64,000 nt of DNA from Limnephilus marmoratus (lineage: Eukaryota > Arthropoda > Insecta > Trichoptera > Limnephilidae). Location: the NCBI GenBank assembly GCA_917880885.1, contig OU862927.1, forward strand, positions 37,041,571-37,105,570, in the 5' to 3' direction. A model generated the notes under the pieces. It did no database searches. It was not told where the DNA came from and worked only from the letters and a program-made list of their open reading frames with translations. This document shows positions 1 through 9,851 of this stretch, in pieces. Both the position numbers and the translations under genes were made by a program. How positions within the stretch are numbered: position 1 is the stretch's first letter; each line of letters begins with the position of its first letter.

Positions 1-399
1 TGTTGATGTAATTCCTTTTATCATTAGTCAAGATTTAATATGCTATTTATTTGCTTAAGGAAACAACATTTTGAAAACATCGTTTGTCATTGTTGGTTTA
101 TTGATACACGTAAATGCTTACTACGATAGAAACAGGAGAAAATGGTATATTCTCGTGAAGAAATGTGTGGGTAAAATAAGTACATACATTTCTCCTAACC
201 TAACTTATTATTTTTGTTATTTATTTATTTTTATTTAAGCGACTATACAAAATAATTCTATCAACAAATGAAAGAGACTTCTAGGATAAAACAATACTGT
301 ATTGTCTGGGGTACACAATTACAACAATTAGCAACAACAACCACATAAATTAACAATCACAAATCAACAATTGGGCCTGGCTAAAAAGTATTCTACGTA
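1..399. other. AT-rich stretch, no gene recognised
   Basis: Low-complexity AT-rich DNA with A and T runs. No long open frame, structural RNA or repeat shared with the rest of the window was recognised. Confidence 0.5.
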
Positions 400-720
400 A
401 ATTTCTCTTCATTCTCCCCGGGGGTGATATTACGGTTCGCGTGACACATTCTAAAGGAGGGAACTTCGTTACCCACGGCCGTGGGTAGCATCAGGATGCT
501 GGGGGTCCAGGGTCGGGTCTGCGCAGGTAGCAGCGGGAATCCAAGGTCGGCGGGCCATGGGCACAACACAGGGAGGCCCGCGACCGGTTCGGTTATATTA
601 CCGTTAAGTTCGGGCTTTTACAAGGCCGGTGCCAAAGCGGAAATTCGCGGGATTAATTGGGTGCGCGTCACGCGGGTAGAGCGCATCGTAACAAAGTATA
701 CAAAATAAAATGGTTATGTT
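400..720 (+). other. GC-rich block with an unrecognised 75-codon ORF
   Basis: A GC-rich island between AT-rich flanks. It holds an open frame at 481-708 rich in Gly, Arg and Ser, with no motif I recognise and no domain signature. A palindromic stretch (acccacggccgtgggt) lies at its start. The base composition suggests an inserted repeat or a decayed LINE 3' region rather than a host gene, but I cannot assign it. Confidence 0.3.
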
Positions 721-799
721 AGGTAAAGACATTGAATTTCTTAGTCCTCCTCACTAGGGGTTCCTGTGACGAGGCGGATTAAAATTGTTTAATTATAGT

Positions 800-998
800 T
801 TATTTGTCTTCTATGTCGTTTTTAGTGTCTTCATTGGAGTGTTTTCGTTGACCTCTTTCAGCCATGTTTTTATTCTTGATTTATACTCATAATTTTTTTT
901 TATTAGTCTTACATATGTCTTGGTGAAGAATATTATGGAGTTTTGTTGCAAAATAAGTGTAGTTTCTTTGTCCGAATGTGGTTTTATAACTTGGAATG
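800..998 (-). pseudogene. LINE reverse transcriptase, C-terminal remnant
   Basis: The minus strand reads as the C-terminal tail of a non-LTR retrotransposon ORF2. It has an FGQRNYTYFATKLHN-like block (compare FGQKSFLYYDIKLYNKIP in the remnant at 45395-45665), then a segment ending in a KTWLKEVNEN-like basic stretch. The two parts are in different frames, joined at a run of A residues (minus strand) near 893-900, so the copy is frameshifted. No RT catalytic motif remains; this is a 5'-truncated dead copy. Confidence 0.55.
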
Positions 999-1142
999 TT
1001 TTTTTATGTCATATATATTCGATCTAGTATGATGGATATACGGTCTAGTAGAGGATTCAGTACCATAAACATCAGTCGATAAATTAACTCAAACCGCCTT
1101 CTGTTGGAAACTTATGGAACTTTTTTATGATTTTTGCATTAG

Positions 1143-1530
1143 CTCCACACAGGAGGCCCTGAAGAAAATAATTCCCCTCAGGGCCTATGTCATCCTTGGG
1201 GATGCTATGTGGAGGGTCTTTTAAAGGAAAGGAAGGAGAGGAACTCGTGGGAAGGAATCTGGGGATCAGTGTGCCCAGGAGTTACATACCTGTGAATCCA
1301 TCCCTCCAACTGCGGTGCAAGGCGATGGGCCGAGAGAATCCAGCTGGAAAAGTCAAAAGGCTTCCCTCAACCAGTCTCTCTCTCGATCCGGCCCGCCACG
1401 CAGCAGGTGGGCAAACACATCTGCCGCCAAGACCTGGACAAACCTTACCCTATGAACCCGGGCACCCCTGCTAAGTCACCAAACGTAGCGAACCACTTGG
1501 GGTGACCTATGACAGAGGCAGCACTAATTA
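1143..1530 (-). mobile_element. Tail-sharing SINE-like element, minus orientation
   Basis: Starts with the complement of the shared 3' tail (ctccacacaggaggccctga, then the reverse half of the stem-loop). It continues through the GC-rich body (tggacaaacctt, ctgctaagtcaccaaacg, cacttggggtgacc) to the head near 1530. The 95-codon open frame at 1187-1474 is an accident of the body sequence, because other copies do not preserve it. The extreme head is missing or diverged. Confidence 0.75.
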
Positions 1531-1594
1531 CAAAGCATTGCAAACATTTAATTCGCAATGACAAATATTGAGGTGAATAATCGAAATAAAAACT

Positions 1595-1722
1595 ATCTCT
1601 TAAGTTGGACCAAATTACACACAGTTAGCCAAATTTCATCAAAATCGGTTAAGTAGTTTCGGAGTTTATTTCGAACTTACATCGTGACGCGAGATTTTTA
1701 TATGTAAAGATTTAACAAGTTT
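1595..1722 (+). repeat. Retroposon 3' segment with a common insect motif
   Basis: Contains ttcatcaaaatcggttaagt, then cgtgacgcgagatttttatatgtaaaga. This arrangement is frequent at the 3' ends of insect RTE-type retroposons and their SINEs (family knowledge). No coding potential; probably a truncated copy. Confidence 0.45.
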
Positions 1723-1810
1723 ATTTTAATTTTACTCAATGGAAACGGTAGGAATAGCTTCAATTTATAAATAGTTTGCAAATTAAAATTTTTTTTTGTA
1801 TTTATAACTA

Positions 1811-1995
1811 GCTTTTTCCCGCGGCTTTGCTCGCATGGTGTACGGGGTTCCCACTCCGCCTCCTCCACCCCCCCCCCCCTCTCACCGCCCTCCCCCCCCT
1901 CCTTAATAATATTTAATATTCAATCGCAGTACATTCAGCTTTTAAACAGTCTGCGTGTCACCTTTTACAATTTTTATTCAAATTTCCATTTTTCA
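1811..1995 (+). repeat. Pyrimidine-rich retroposon fragment
   Basis: A C/T-rich segment with poly-C runs, followed by agtacattcagcttttaaacagtctgcgtg. This resembles the block cagtacattcag...aaacagctcgcgtgcc in the copies near 27.6, 55.6, 56.3 and 63.2 kb. It is probably a diverged, truncated member of that family. Confidence 0.45.
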
Positions 1996-2062
1996 TGTAT
2001 ATTAAATTTGGTACCTAACATAGGTACCTATTTAAAATATCTAAAATTCTTGATTCGATTCA

Positions 2063-2126
2063 ATAGGCCCTGAGGGAAATTATTTTCCTCAGGGCCTCCT
2101 GTGTGGAGTTAATGTAAAAAAAAAAC
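2063..2126 (+). repeat. Isolated LINE-B/SINE 3' tail
   Basis: About 60 bp only: the stem-loop GGCCCTGAGG/CCTCAGGGCC, then tcctgtgtggagttaatg and an A run. It is the 3' terminus shared by LINE-B and the tail-sharing SINE family, without any body. It is probably an extremely 5'-truncated insertion ending in an A tail. Confidence 0.75.
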
Positions 2127-2262
2127 TATTAATTGTACCTACTTTAAATAAATTTAACAACTTAAAGATTTTCAAAAATAGAATTGTGATTTAAAATGTC
2201 ATTATTTATGCATTAAACCGCTTACTCGTTAATACGAAATATTTTTTATTCAAACTGTTGTA

Positions 2263-4530
2263 AGGTAAAACACCACATTTCTGACCCTGCTCCGATTTCT
2301 GACACATGTAACACAAATTACGATTTTACCAACTGAAGTAACATTCCTACGTATATTGATATTAGCGCATCGAGAAATTTGTTCCCCTCTCCCTCTAACC
2401 AACGTTTAGTCTAAGGACTATTTGACACCCATTTCAACCAAAATATTATTTAGTTTATGATTTTGGTGATTTTGTGACATTGCACATTTTTTCACCTTTT
2501 TCGAAGAGTAAACCAAATTTTACAAAATGTGAAGACACAGTTCACCAATGTTTTATGTATTGTTTTTGTATGTTTTTCAATAGAGAATTGACCATATTTG
2601 TATATTTTAAACGGAAAATAATATATTTTAATTGATTTATGACAATTTTTGAGCGGACAGAAATAGGTACCTGTTTTAATAGGGTGACCATATTTCTGAC
2701 ATGTATGTCAGAAAATGATACACCTTCAAAAAATCATGTTCATATTTCTGACCGGTATGTCAGAAATTGATATTTATCATAATTTGGGGGGTTTAATCCT
2801 GACCTAAGAAGAACGGCTGCGTGACCTTTCTTATAATTAACTATATTTTGGATTAGATGACAAAATACCCAACCAAATCGAATCATCAAAAAAATATTTG
2901 AGAAATGTAATTTAATTTATTTGGTATTTTTAAATATAAAATTCAGGCCATTTAAGAAATAGTTTTCTAATGATTTTAAAGGCAAATTTGGCAATGTTTT
3001 GCAAGTTTGTGAGTAACAATTTGATTAAATAAATAATTTTACCGCACTAATGTTTTAATAAAATGAAATATAACTTCTGTCATTCATTTCGTAGACGGGC
3101 ATAATCTCACCTAACACTGAATATAAGTGAGTTTTGCAAAGCAAATCAAATTATTTTGGTGGTTTTGTACCCAAACAACCGCTGGATGTTGCTGTGTTTA
3201 GGCCGTTAAAAGTGTCCATTAAAAAATCTATCCAGGAATGGTGACTGAAAAATAAGAAAGCAAAAGTAAAAAGGGAAAATTTTGCGCTTATTTTAAAAAT
3301 CGCGCTAGATAACACGGATATGAAATCGCACCTCAAAAATGGCTTTCGAGTGTGTGGTCTTTTTCCTTTTGATGCAGATACCATACCATACGAAAAATTA
3401 TGAAAATCATCATTATTCAATGAAAGTGTAAAATCACTGACTCCAGAGAGCATTGCAGTGGTAGAAACAATACATTTGGTAGAAAATAATCTATCACCGG
3501 TTATATCCCCTCATTTCATTCCATTCCCTTATTATTCTGCTGTTTTAAAAGAATTTCGTAAATCGCACAAGGTTTGGATGGGCCTTGCGGAGTACAAGGC
3601 ATTATTTGATATTTGGAAAATAATGACCGTAACTGTAGACAATTTTTCGGGGAATTTAGATATTTCGAATATATCATCGGAAATTAATTCTGATAGTGTT
3701 AAGGTATAGACCCTCAGTGGATTGCTGATATGAATGACGAAACTATTTTGAATATTCTTGAAGACAGTGAAAATAATATGGAAATACTACACGAGAACCA
3801 AAAAAACCTTGAAAATGAATCTAGTTAGCAGGAATACCCTTAATCCATTTAAAAATAGTTTTTTTAATGAGACCTGTTATCAATCAACCTTCTACTTCTT
3901 TCAATGAACGTGCGAGGACGAAAATACCCATTTTAATTATAATGCTTGTACCTATTTTAATTTAGATGTAATGCCTGAAGAAGGTAAGATACGGTTAAGT
4001 TTCTTGTTGGCGTAAAACAAAGGAAAAATAATATAAGCGATGTTTTATACCAAATAACAATGTTTTAATTAATTTTCATCGCTGTATAAAAATGTTTTTT
4101 TTTTTTAAATTTTATGTTTAATATTTAATAAAGTTTCTCCAAAAGATTGATTTTTGCTTTAAATGTTGTTCACCTGGCTTTGCATTTTATTTGCATCAAC
4201 GAATCGAAATATCAACATGTATGTCGGATACTGGATTCATATTGATTTTGGTATGTCAGAAATACGAACAGCCATGTCAATCGATAGGAACATATTGATT
4301 TTGGTATGTCAGAAATATGTGTTTTGCTAGCATGTTACATATTAAATGATTTTAAATATTTAACGGTAATAAATTTACCAAAAAGTGCGATTTCATTATT
4401 TGAAATTGAACAATGATTCCAAAAATTAAAAATTTCGTTTCAGAAATACAATGTTGATTTTACAAAAAAATATTGAAATTCATGAAAAAAAAGTGATAGC
4501 TTAACGTGTCAGAAATAGGGTGTTTTACCT
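2263..4530 (+). mobile_element. Pogo-type (Tc1/mariner superfamily) DNA transposon, decayed
   Basis: Terminal inverted repeats (TIRs) of about 23 bp begin AGGTAAAACACC and continue ATTTCTGAC at both ends (2263-2285 and the complement 4508-4530; 21 of 23 positions match). Each is flanked by a TA dinucleotide (2261-2262 and 4531-4532), the target site of this superfamily. The motif TTTCTGAC or its complement recurs at about nine places near both ends. The interior carries a broken transposase at 3129-3709. Length (2.27 kb) is close to a complete element, but most N-terminal coding sequence is unreadable. Confidence 0.8.
3129..3709 (+). pseudogene. Pogo/Jerky-like DDE transposase, C-terminal half
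   Basis: Reads EFCKANQIILVVLYPN, then after a frame change QPLDVAVFRPLKVSIKKS, RENFALILKIALD and NGFRVCGLFPFDADTIP. This order (QPLDVAVF, a lysine-rich stretch, GFR..GLFPF) is the hallmark of the C-terminal part of the pogo/Tigger DDE domain. An in-frame stop follows IQEW, another follows the DTIPYEKL block, and a last open part runs 3458-3709. The helix-turn-helix DNA-binding region and the first catalytic Asp were not found. It cannot encode an active enzyme. Confidence 0.8.
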
Positions 4531-4532
4531 TA

Positions 4533-4810
4533 TTTAGCTTTATTATCACGAAAAATAATTCGGGGGAGACCAAAAAACATGCAAAAAATATGCATTTCAC
4601 ATTTTAATTTTGTTTAAATTAATTCACTTACGCGATTACAAATTCTTCGCCATATTCTATTTATATCAACAACTTATATGTTCATAGACTATCAATCCTT
4701 CACATTTTCCAAGGTACCAATAGCTAGAATATTAAAAAAGATTGCCATAGCGGAAAAATTGATTCTCAAATATTTTAGGAAGGTACACCAACTAGTATTG
4801 TGGAGTTTTT
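4533..4810. other. AT-rich spacer
   Basis: Between the pogo element and the 110-bp array. The short open frame at 4678-4887 runs into the array and has no recognisable domain. Nothing else seen. Confidence 0.4.
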
Positions 4811-5215
4811 ATGCCTTGACGCGAGTAGGCGTTATAAAGGGGCACTTTCTTTTGTATCACAAACCATGTTACACAAACCTAGCGTAGCCGCTAAACTACT
4901 TGAAAACTGGGATGTTTTTCTTGCCTTGACGCGAGTAGGCGTTATAAAGGGGAACTTTCTTTTGCATCACAAACCATGTTACACAAACCTAGCGTAGCCT
5001 CTAAACTACTTGAAAACTGGGATGTTTTTCTTGCCTTGACGCGAGTAGGCGTTATAAAGGGGCACTTTCTTTTGTATCACAAACCATGTTACACAAACCT
5101 AGCGTAGCCGCTAAACTACTTGAAAACTGGGATGTTTTTCTTGTCTTGACGTGAGCAGGCGGTATAAAGGGGGCTTTCTTTTGTATCATAAACCATATCA
5201 TACAAACTTATACCA
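4811..5215. repeat. 110-bp tandem array, about 3.7 units
   Basis: Units begin at 4811, 4921, 5031 and 5141, exactly 110 bp apart, each starting with tgccttgacgcgagtaggcg and containing gttacacaaacctagcgtag. The first three units are nearly identical; the fourth is diverged (ttgtcttgacgtgagcaggc) and decays near 5215. The near identity suggests recent duplication or homogenisation. The small open frames across it are repeats of the same unit and are unlikely to be coding. Confidence 0.9.
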
Positions 5216-5655
5216 ACATAACAAAATGACATTTGAAAATATTGTTTGAAAATGGACGGTCTCGTTTCACAGAATGAAAGCTAATTTTAATTTTACGTAA
5301 TCGAAATTTAGAATGAAATATTTTCCACTTCCCCCAATGCAAATAGTTATCTTTTAATGTAATTAAGGTGAATCAAAAGATTTTTTCAAAAAAAACTGCG
5401 TATTAACCATTGCCAGCGATCTCAAAAATTTACCGTATTTTAGCTCAACCAGTGAGTAGGTAGGTACTGTACGTCATTAATTCCTGGCTAGGAAAATATA
5501 ACTAGTTGAATCAAGAATATACAAGAATTTATTTTATGATGTTGGTACTTTCGGCAAATGTCACATTTGATTGTCTATTATCCATTTGTTAAAAAGGGAA
5601 TATTCCGTATTATCTGTGCATCAAACTTCGACAACACGAACGATCCGTATTATCC
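5216..5655. other. AT-rich DNA, no feature recognised
   Basis: No open frame of interest and no repeat shared with the rest of the window was noticed. Confidence 0.4.
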
Positions 5656-5940
5656 GTGAGGTGGACTAACTGCATATTTACCAAAATGTCATTCTCAAAC
5701 ACGCGAAATGTCAAACGTGCGATAGTCGTTAGATTTTTGAAATTATCCAATTTTCTTAATTTTTCTCCCCTTAAGAACTATCCTCGTATTTCGAGGAATA
5801 TTCTAAAAAAAGAATTAGCGAAATCGGTTCAGCTGCTCTCGAGATTTGCGCTTAGCAACACATTAATGAATTATTTTTATACAAAAGAAGAAGATGTAAA
5901 CCAATTCATAGCAAAGATTAATAAAAAAATATTGATTTAG
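5656..5940 (+). other. Unrecognised 94-codon ORF overlapping a retroposon-like end
   Basis: An open frame rich in Lys, Asn, Leu and Phe with no recognisable motif. Its second half (about 5800-5905) contains gcgaaatcggttcagctg, ctcgagatttgcgcttagca, a pattern typical of insect retroposon 3' ends, so at least part is probably repeat-derived rather than coding. Confidence 0.3.
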
Positions 5941-6683
5941 GAAATAATAACATATGCTTTTACAACAAATTGGATATAGCCTCGAATACCAGAGTCCCAC
6001 CGGTGCTTGGTAGTTCTAACTCTTACGCGGAATATACGCTAATCATAAGACCATCCCAAAATACTAGTATAAACATTACTTGTCAAGGAAAGTTTTGTAC
6101 ATTTGCAAATGAATGGAAAGATTTTTACTTTTGACCTAGGTTTCTAGGTTTTTTCACATCAAAGTCAACAGGCATACACATTCATTCAAACAGCTTGAGC
6201 CAAATTGAAAATCAAGAAGATATGTAGATTGTAATGCTAATTGTAGGTCAACCTGTATGAAAACTAGGCTGCCGACAAAAGTAGAACTTAATAATTGGAG
6301 ATCAAACATTTGCAAGGTTTGCTAAGGACATGTGATTAGATTCAGATAATAATATTTACTTCGACACTCCCTCTGTTTGCATAGGAAATAATATTGACTA
6401 CATCGACGTTTTTCCGATGTTACAAAATGTAGGCACGACATTATGCGAAACGATAAAATATCCAAATTGCAAAACGAAGCGTCATCGAAATTGTTAAGAA
6501 ATTATTATGCGTATTATTTACTCGTTTATTTAACTAGAAGTTACCGATGTTTGCCGATAATGGACGGTCAGACAATTTTTTATTGGCTTAAAACTTCGTC
6601 AATTTTAATTTTTTTAGACTCAATCATGGCAGATTTTGACTGGAGGTCGAAATGCCAATCTAGTCTCCTTTAAGATGACAATA
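5941..6683. other. AT-rich DNA with one unrecognised small ORF
   Basis: The open frame 6443-6673 (76 codons) has no motif I can name. The rest shows no shared repeat. No splice-site context or promoter was convincing. Confidence 0.3.
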
Positions 6684-7161
6684 TACCCTAAAATATATTC
6701 AGAATCTTAATGACGTAAGTAAATAAGCCGTGTATACAAATTTCGACTCGCGACCCGTGTATTGGATAGATCTACTGTCGAATTTGCCATATCAAAGAAA
6801 AGAAGAAGAAGAAAAATAATGTGGGAATCTTAACGACGTAAGTGAAGAAAGCGTGTAAACAAATATACGCCGCGGCACGGCGACGTACCGTCGAATTCAC
6901 CCTAGCAGGCCTGGAGATTAGACCTTTCTACCGCGTCCATTTTAATTAATTCTGAAGAACGTGATACAAATATTTAAAATGTGTCTCCGTGTTGTCCTCC
7001 CGAAGTTATTAATTCATTGTCTAGAAAAATAAAATCTGGTGCTTACCGCTAACTTTGTAGTTAAAAAACGGGTTATAAAGTTTTAAAATCGTTGTGCGTA
7101 AAATATATTAATGGTAAGGTACTGTTTTTATTAATCTAAAATATAAATAACTCGCATCCCT
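6684..7161 (+). repeat. Dispersed non-coding repeat D, copy 1
   Basis: About 480 bp that match, in the opposite orientation, 21428-21883. Landmarks in order: cagaatcttaa, aataatgtgggaatctta, ctagcaggc, attttaattaattctg, tctagaaaaataaaatctg, gcgtaaaatat. Within the copy the segment gaatcttaa..gacgtaagtgaa occurs twice (near 6706 and 6827). No coding potential. It is either a non-autonomous DNA element or the end of a larger repeat; I see no clear terminal repeats. Confidence 0.65.
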
Positions 7162-7528
7162 TGTGCGGCGTGGAAATAAAAAAAAGAAGTTATTTTAGTT
7201 ACGAATTCGCCGGAAATGATTAAAATTTGAGTTTTGAGCAAAACAAAAATAATTCTATCTTATTAACAAGACTTTGATTGATATACTTGGTGTAACTTGT
7301 AATCTTAAACAAGTACAGATGCGAGATACAGAGGCTGGACGTTCTGTGCGTACACTTTAAGTAGATATTTATGGTACACGACTGCTGATCTTGCACAATT
7401 ACAACCGCAAATGCGGCCCACTGAAACAATATAAAAAAGTTGACAGAAGCGATGAATTCCGGTTAGAAATTCAAGAAAAATAAATCGAGGGAAAATATCG
7501 TGTTTAAAAAAAATGAAAAAATAACAGT
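7162..7528. other. AT-rich DNA, short ORFs only
   Basis: Two overlapping minus-strand frames (7220-7429, 7305-7538) have no recognisable domain and hydrophobic, low-complexity composition. Not supported as genes. Confidence 0.3.
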
Positions 7529-7935
7529 AACTCTGCACAGGAGGCTCTGCAGAAAATAATTTCCCTCGGGGCTTATTTCATCTGTTTAAATGTACGGAGG
7601 GTCTTTTTGAGAAGAGGAAGGAGTGAACATGGGTCTTGAAGAGACTGAAAGAGTTGTAGAAAGGAGGAAACACAGGGGCCGGCAAATCGTTCCACAGTCG
7701 AGCTGTTGAACTCAAAACGAGTCGTAGAAGCGACCCATTTATCATCTGACAAATGTCAACCACATATTATGTTGGGCGCGCATTTGGGGTGTTTCTCGAC
7801 TATGGTGCCGAAGGGATCAATAACGCTAGTTCCTCAGAGCATCTTCCAATTGTAATACCGGTAGAACAAGGACAGCATACCTACCTGACGCCTGTGCTCT
7901 AAGGATTGCAATCCGCTTGCTAAGATGAAGCCATA
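7529..7935 (-). pseudogene. LINE-B 3' end with RT C-terminal codons
   Basis: Minus-strand copy of the LINE-B terminus. The tail (ggctctgc/ttccctcgggg) is followed by codons reading STARLWNDLPAPVFPP and HVHSFLFSKRPS, the conserved C-terminal end of the reverse transcriptase ORF. Further upstream the copy matches cattgtaataccggtagaacaagg of the better preserved copy at 15254-15775, but in broken frames. A dead, 5'-truncated insertion. Confidence 0.75.
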
Positions 7936-8649
7936 CTAAATAATGCAAAATCATACAAAATCATATGTTTTTGTTTTGAAAATTTGATTGCTTAGAAGTA
8001 TTATAAATGCTTCAATTAAATACTGCGTGTAGAACATACCTTGGCCCTTAAAAACACGAGTAATTTTTTTATATGTCATTTAATAAGCCTAGAGAAAAAT
8101 AAAGTGTAAGGACTATGAAAAACACTTTCAATTCCAAACTCCCCTATTTATAAACCCCTTTACGGATTTGGTTTTATTGTTTAATGTGGCAAATTCAGTT
8201 TATTTTATAATAATCGCAAAAAAATTGATATTTACGCCCGAACTTCACAAAAATAAAATAAAATATTATATTATTATATATAATAATTTTCGCTTTGTTA
8301 TTTTACAATACGGCCGGCGGTCGACGAATTTGGATTATCAAAGTGAACCCTATGCCATCCACGCAAGGACTACATACTAGCCACACTTTTTTTTTCATTT
8401 CTCTCCCGGACGGAGCGAGAAATAGACGTTATTCTCCGCGTCGCTTGGTTCCGTGAAATCAATTTTAAATGTCCGTTTTATTACAAGAAACAATGCGAAA
8501 AAAAGGATGTTTTTTACAGGCCTTTACGAAATCAACCTGTAAAAAAAATTCTCTAATACCTTTTCCAACCTTTCTAAAAACTTTTTCTCAGATATTTTTA
8601 AACTCCTCCCATAAAGGGGCGTGAATTACGATTTCGATTTTTTTCTGGA
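7936..8649. other. No gene recognised
   Basis: AT-rich, with an unrecognised low-complexity open frame at 8168-8380 rich in Ile, Tyr and Lys. A poly-T run follows near 8388. Nothing else was identified. Confidence 0.3.
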
Positions 8650-8744
8650 CTATTGGATCGCCTTAAGATAGGGGAATTCATCAAACCGACGGTCCGTTTC
8701 TGCACAGAGTTTTTCCTCAGGGTCTCCTGTGTGGAGCTAATCTA
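8650..8744 (+). repeat. Rearranged LINE-B fragment
   Basis: Joins a piece matching LINE-B internal sequence (ccgacggtccgtttctgcac, compare 15680-15700) directly to the family's 3' end (cagggtctcctgtgtggagc). The intervening few hundred bases and half the stem-loop are missing, so it is a deletion product or a template-switch product. Confidence 0.55.
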
Positions 8745-8787
8745 AAAAATATTTGTTTTGGTTGTATAAACCAAAACAAATATTTTT
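8745..8787. repeat. Perfect 19-bp-arm hairpin
   Basis: Arms aaaaatatttgttttggtt and its exact complement are separated by 5 bases (gtata). It begins in the A tail of the preceding LINE-B fragment, so it formed after or during that insertion. Confidence 0.85.
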
Positions 8788-9029
8788 AAATAACTATCTT
8801 TATTTTATGAACGTTCCGAAAAAACTTAAAATTATTTTACCAGCTTTTTCAATTAGAGTTTTGAAATTTCTACCAAATTGTGGAAGATTTGATCCTTTCA
8901 TAAAGATCCTTATAAAAAGCTTTTAACATAATATACTTATATCGAACGTGTTATTTCATATCATGCATTTTTATCGAAGAGGAAATATTCTTCATTTGAA
9001 CGGCGCGTCTTCTTCTCAACACTTTTAAT
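8788..9029. other. AT-rich DNA, no feature recognised
   Basis: No open frame or shared repeat was noticed. Confidence 0.4.
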
Positions 9030-9162
9030 ATGAGGTGATTCATGCTCCCAAAAATAGAAATTATTTTGTTGCATAACGTAAAATTGCAACCTGAGATGAC
9101 TCACGCGGAAATAGAAAATATTGCATGAATTTAAAATATTGTGAAACCGACTGACCTGCCAC

Positions 9163-9200
9163 TATAAAAGGTCTGCGAAGAAAGCAGTTGGCATTCAGTC
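9163..9200 (+). promoter_or_regulatory. TATA plus initiator core promoter
   Basis: TATAAAAG at 9163-9170 and TCAGTC at 9195-9200. TCAGT is the arthropod initiator consensus. The distance from the first T of TATA to the initiator A is 34 bases, within the usual range for RNA polymerase II. Confidence 0.65.
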
Positions 9201-9404
9201 TTCACCATCAGCGATCGGAATAACATCTCTACACAGTTACTACCTGAAGATCCTCGACATCGAAACGCTGCTCAATTCAAGACATCAGTCTCGCCGTCGA
9301 CGTCACCGTCGCCAGTCTCGCCATCAAGAGGCCAGTCTCTTTCATCTCAAGAAATAGAAACGACATCACCCACCAATCACTGTGTCTGAAATCTCTACAA
9401 ATCA

Positions 9405-9626
9405 CCTGCCTGAACATCTTCAGACTTGCCGACGATTCATCGCTTGACTTTGCTTCTGCTGGAATTACCTTCAAGACGCCAGTCTCTCCTTCTCTTGTGC
9501 GGGCTTTATCATTCGCCTGCCTGAACATCTTCAGACTTGCCGACGATTCATCGCTTGACTTTGCTTCTGCTGGAATTACCTTCAAGATGCCAGTCTCTCC
9601 TTCTCTTGTGCGGGCTTTATCATCCC
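9405..9626. repeat. 111-bp direct duplication
   Basis: Two adjacent copies (9405-9515 and 9516-9626) begin cctgcctgaacatcttcaga and run through ctcttgtgcgggctttatca. They differ at only a few positions (for example aagacgcc versus aagatgcc). The duplication lies in the transcribed leader of the possible LTR. Confidence 0.9.
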
Positions 9627-9851
9627 GTACAATACTGTTTTTAGACTGTTGACTGAGAATGTAGACTTACTCGATCCTACAATGAAAAAAGACCTACAAT
9701 ACATTTAGCTTTCTGAAAGGTTAAATAAACTTTAGTTACAATGGAGCCCCGGTGCCTGAGCTGGTCACTTGAGGCTGTAGTATAAAGAATGGAAGGCTTG
9801 TTGAGAAGGCTTCTGTTGAACGACACGAGATCAATGTACTTACCTTTGGTG

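Larger units (their letters stand above)
9030..9745 (+). repeat. Possible solo LTR or retroelement leader
   Basis: A well formed core promoter (9163-9200) is followed by a C/T-rich leader that lacks coding potential on the plus strand, and then an AATAAA signal at 9724-9729. A promoter, short transcribed region and polyadenylation signal within about 600 bp is the layout of an LTR. No second copy is present in the window and the ends could not be fixed, so an LTR is only one reading. The minus-strand frame at 9277-9585 is a by-product of the duplication inside. Confidence 0.4.

Noticed and set aside
1187..1474. 95-codon frame as a possible gene
   Set aside because: Lies inside a SINE-like repeat and is not preserved in the other copies.
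4811..5215. CRISPR-like array
   Set aside because: Units are contiguous 110-bp tandem copies without unique spacers; the other arrays in the window are likewise tandem repeats.
9277..9585. 102-codon minus-strand frame with an internal repeat
   Set aside because: The repeat is the 111-bp DNA duplication in a leader transcribed from the plus strand; no domain.
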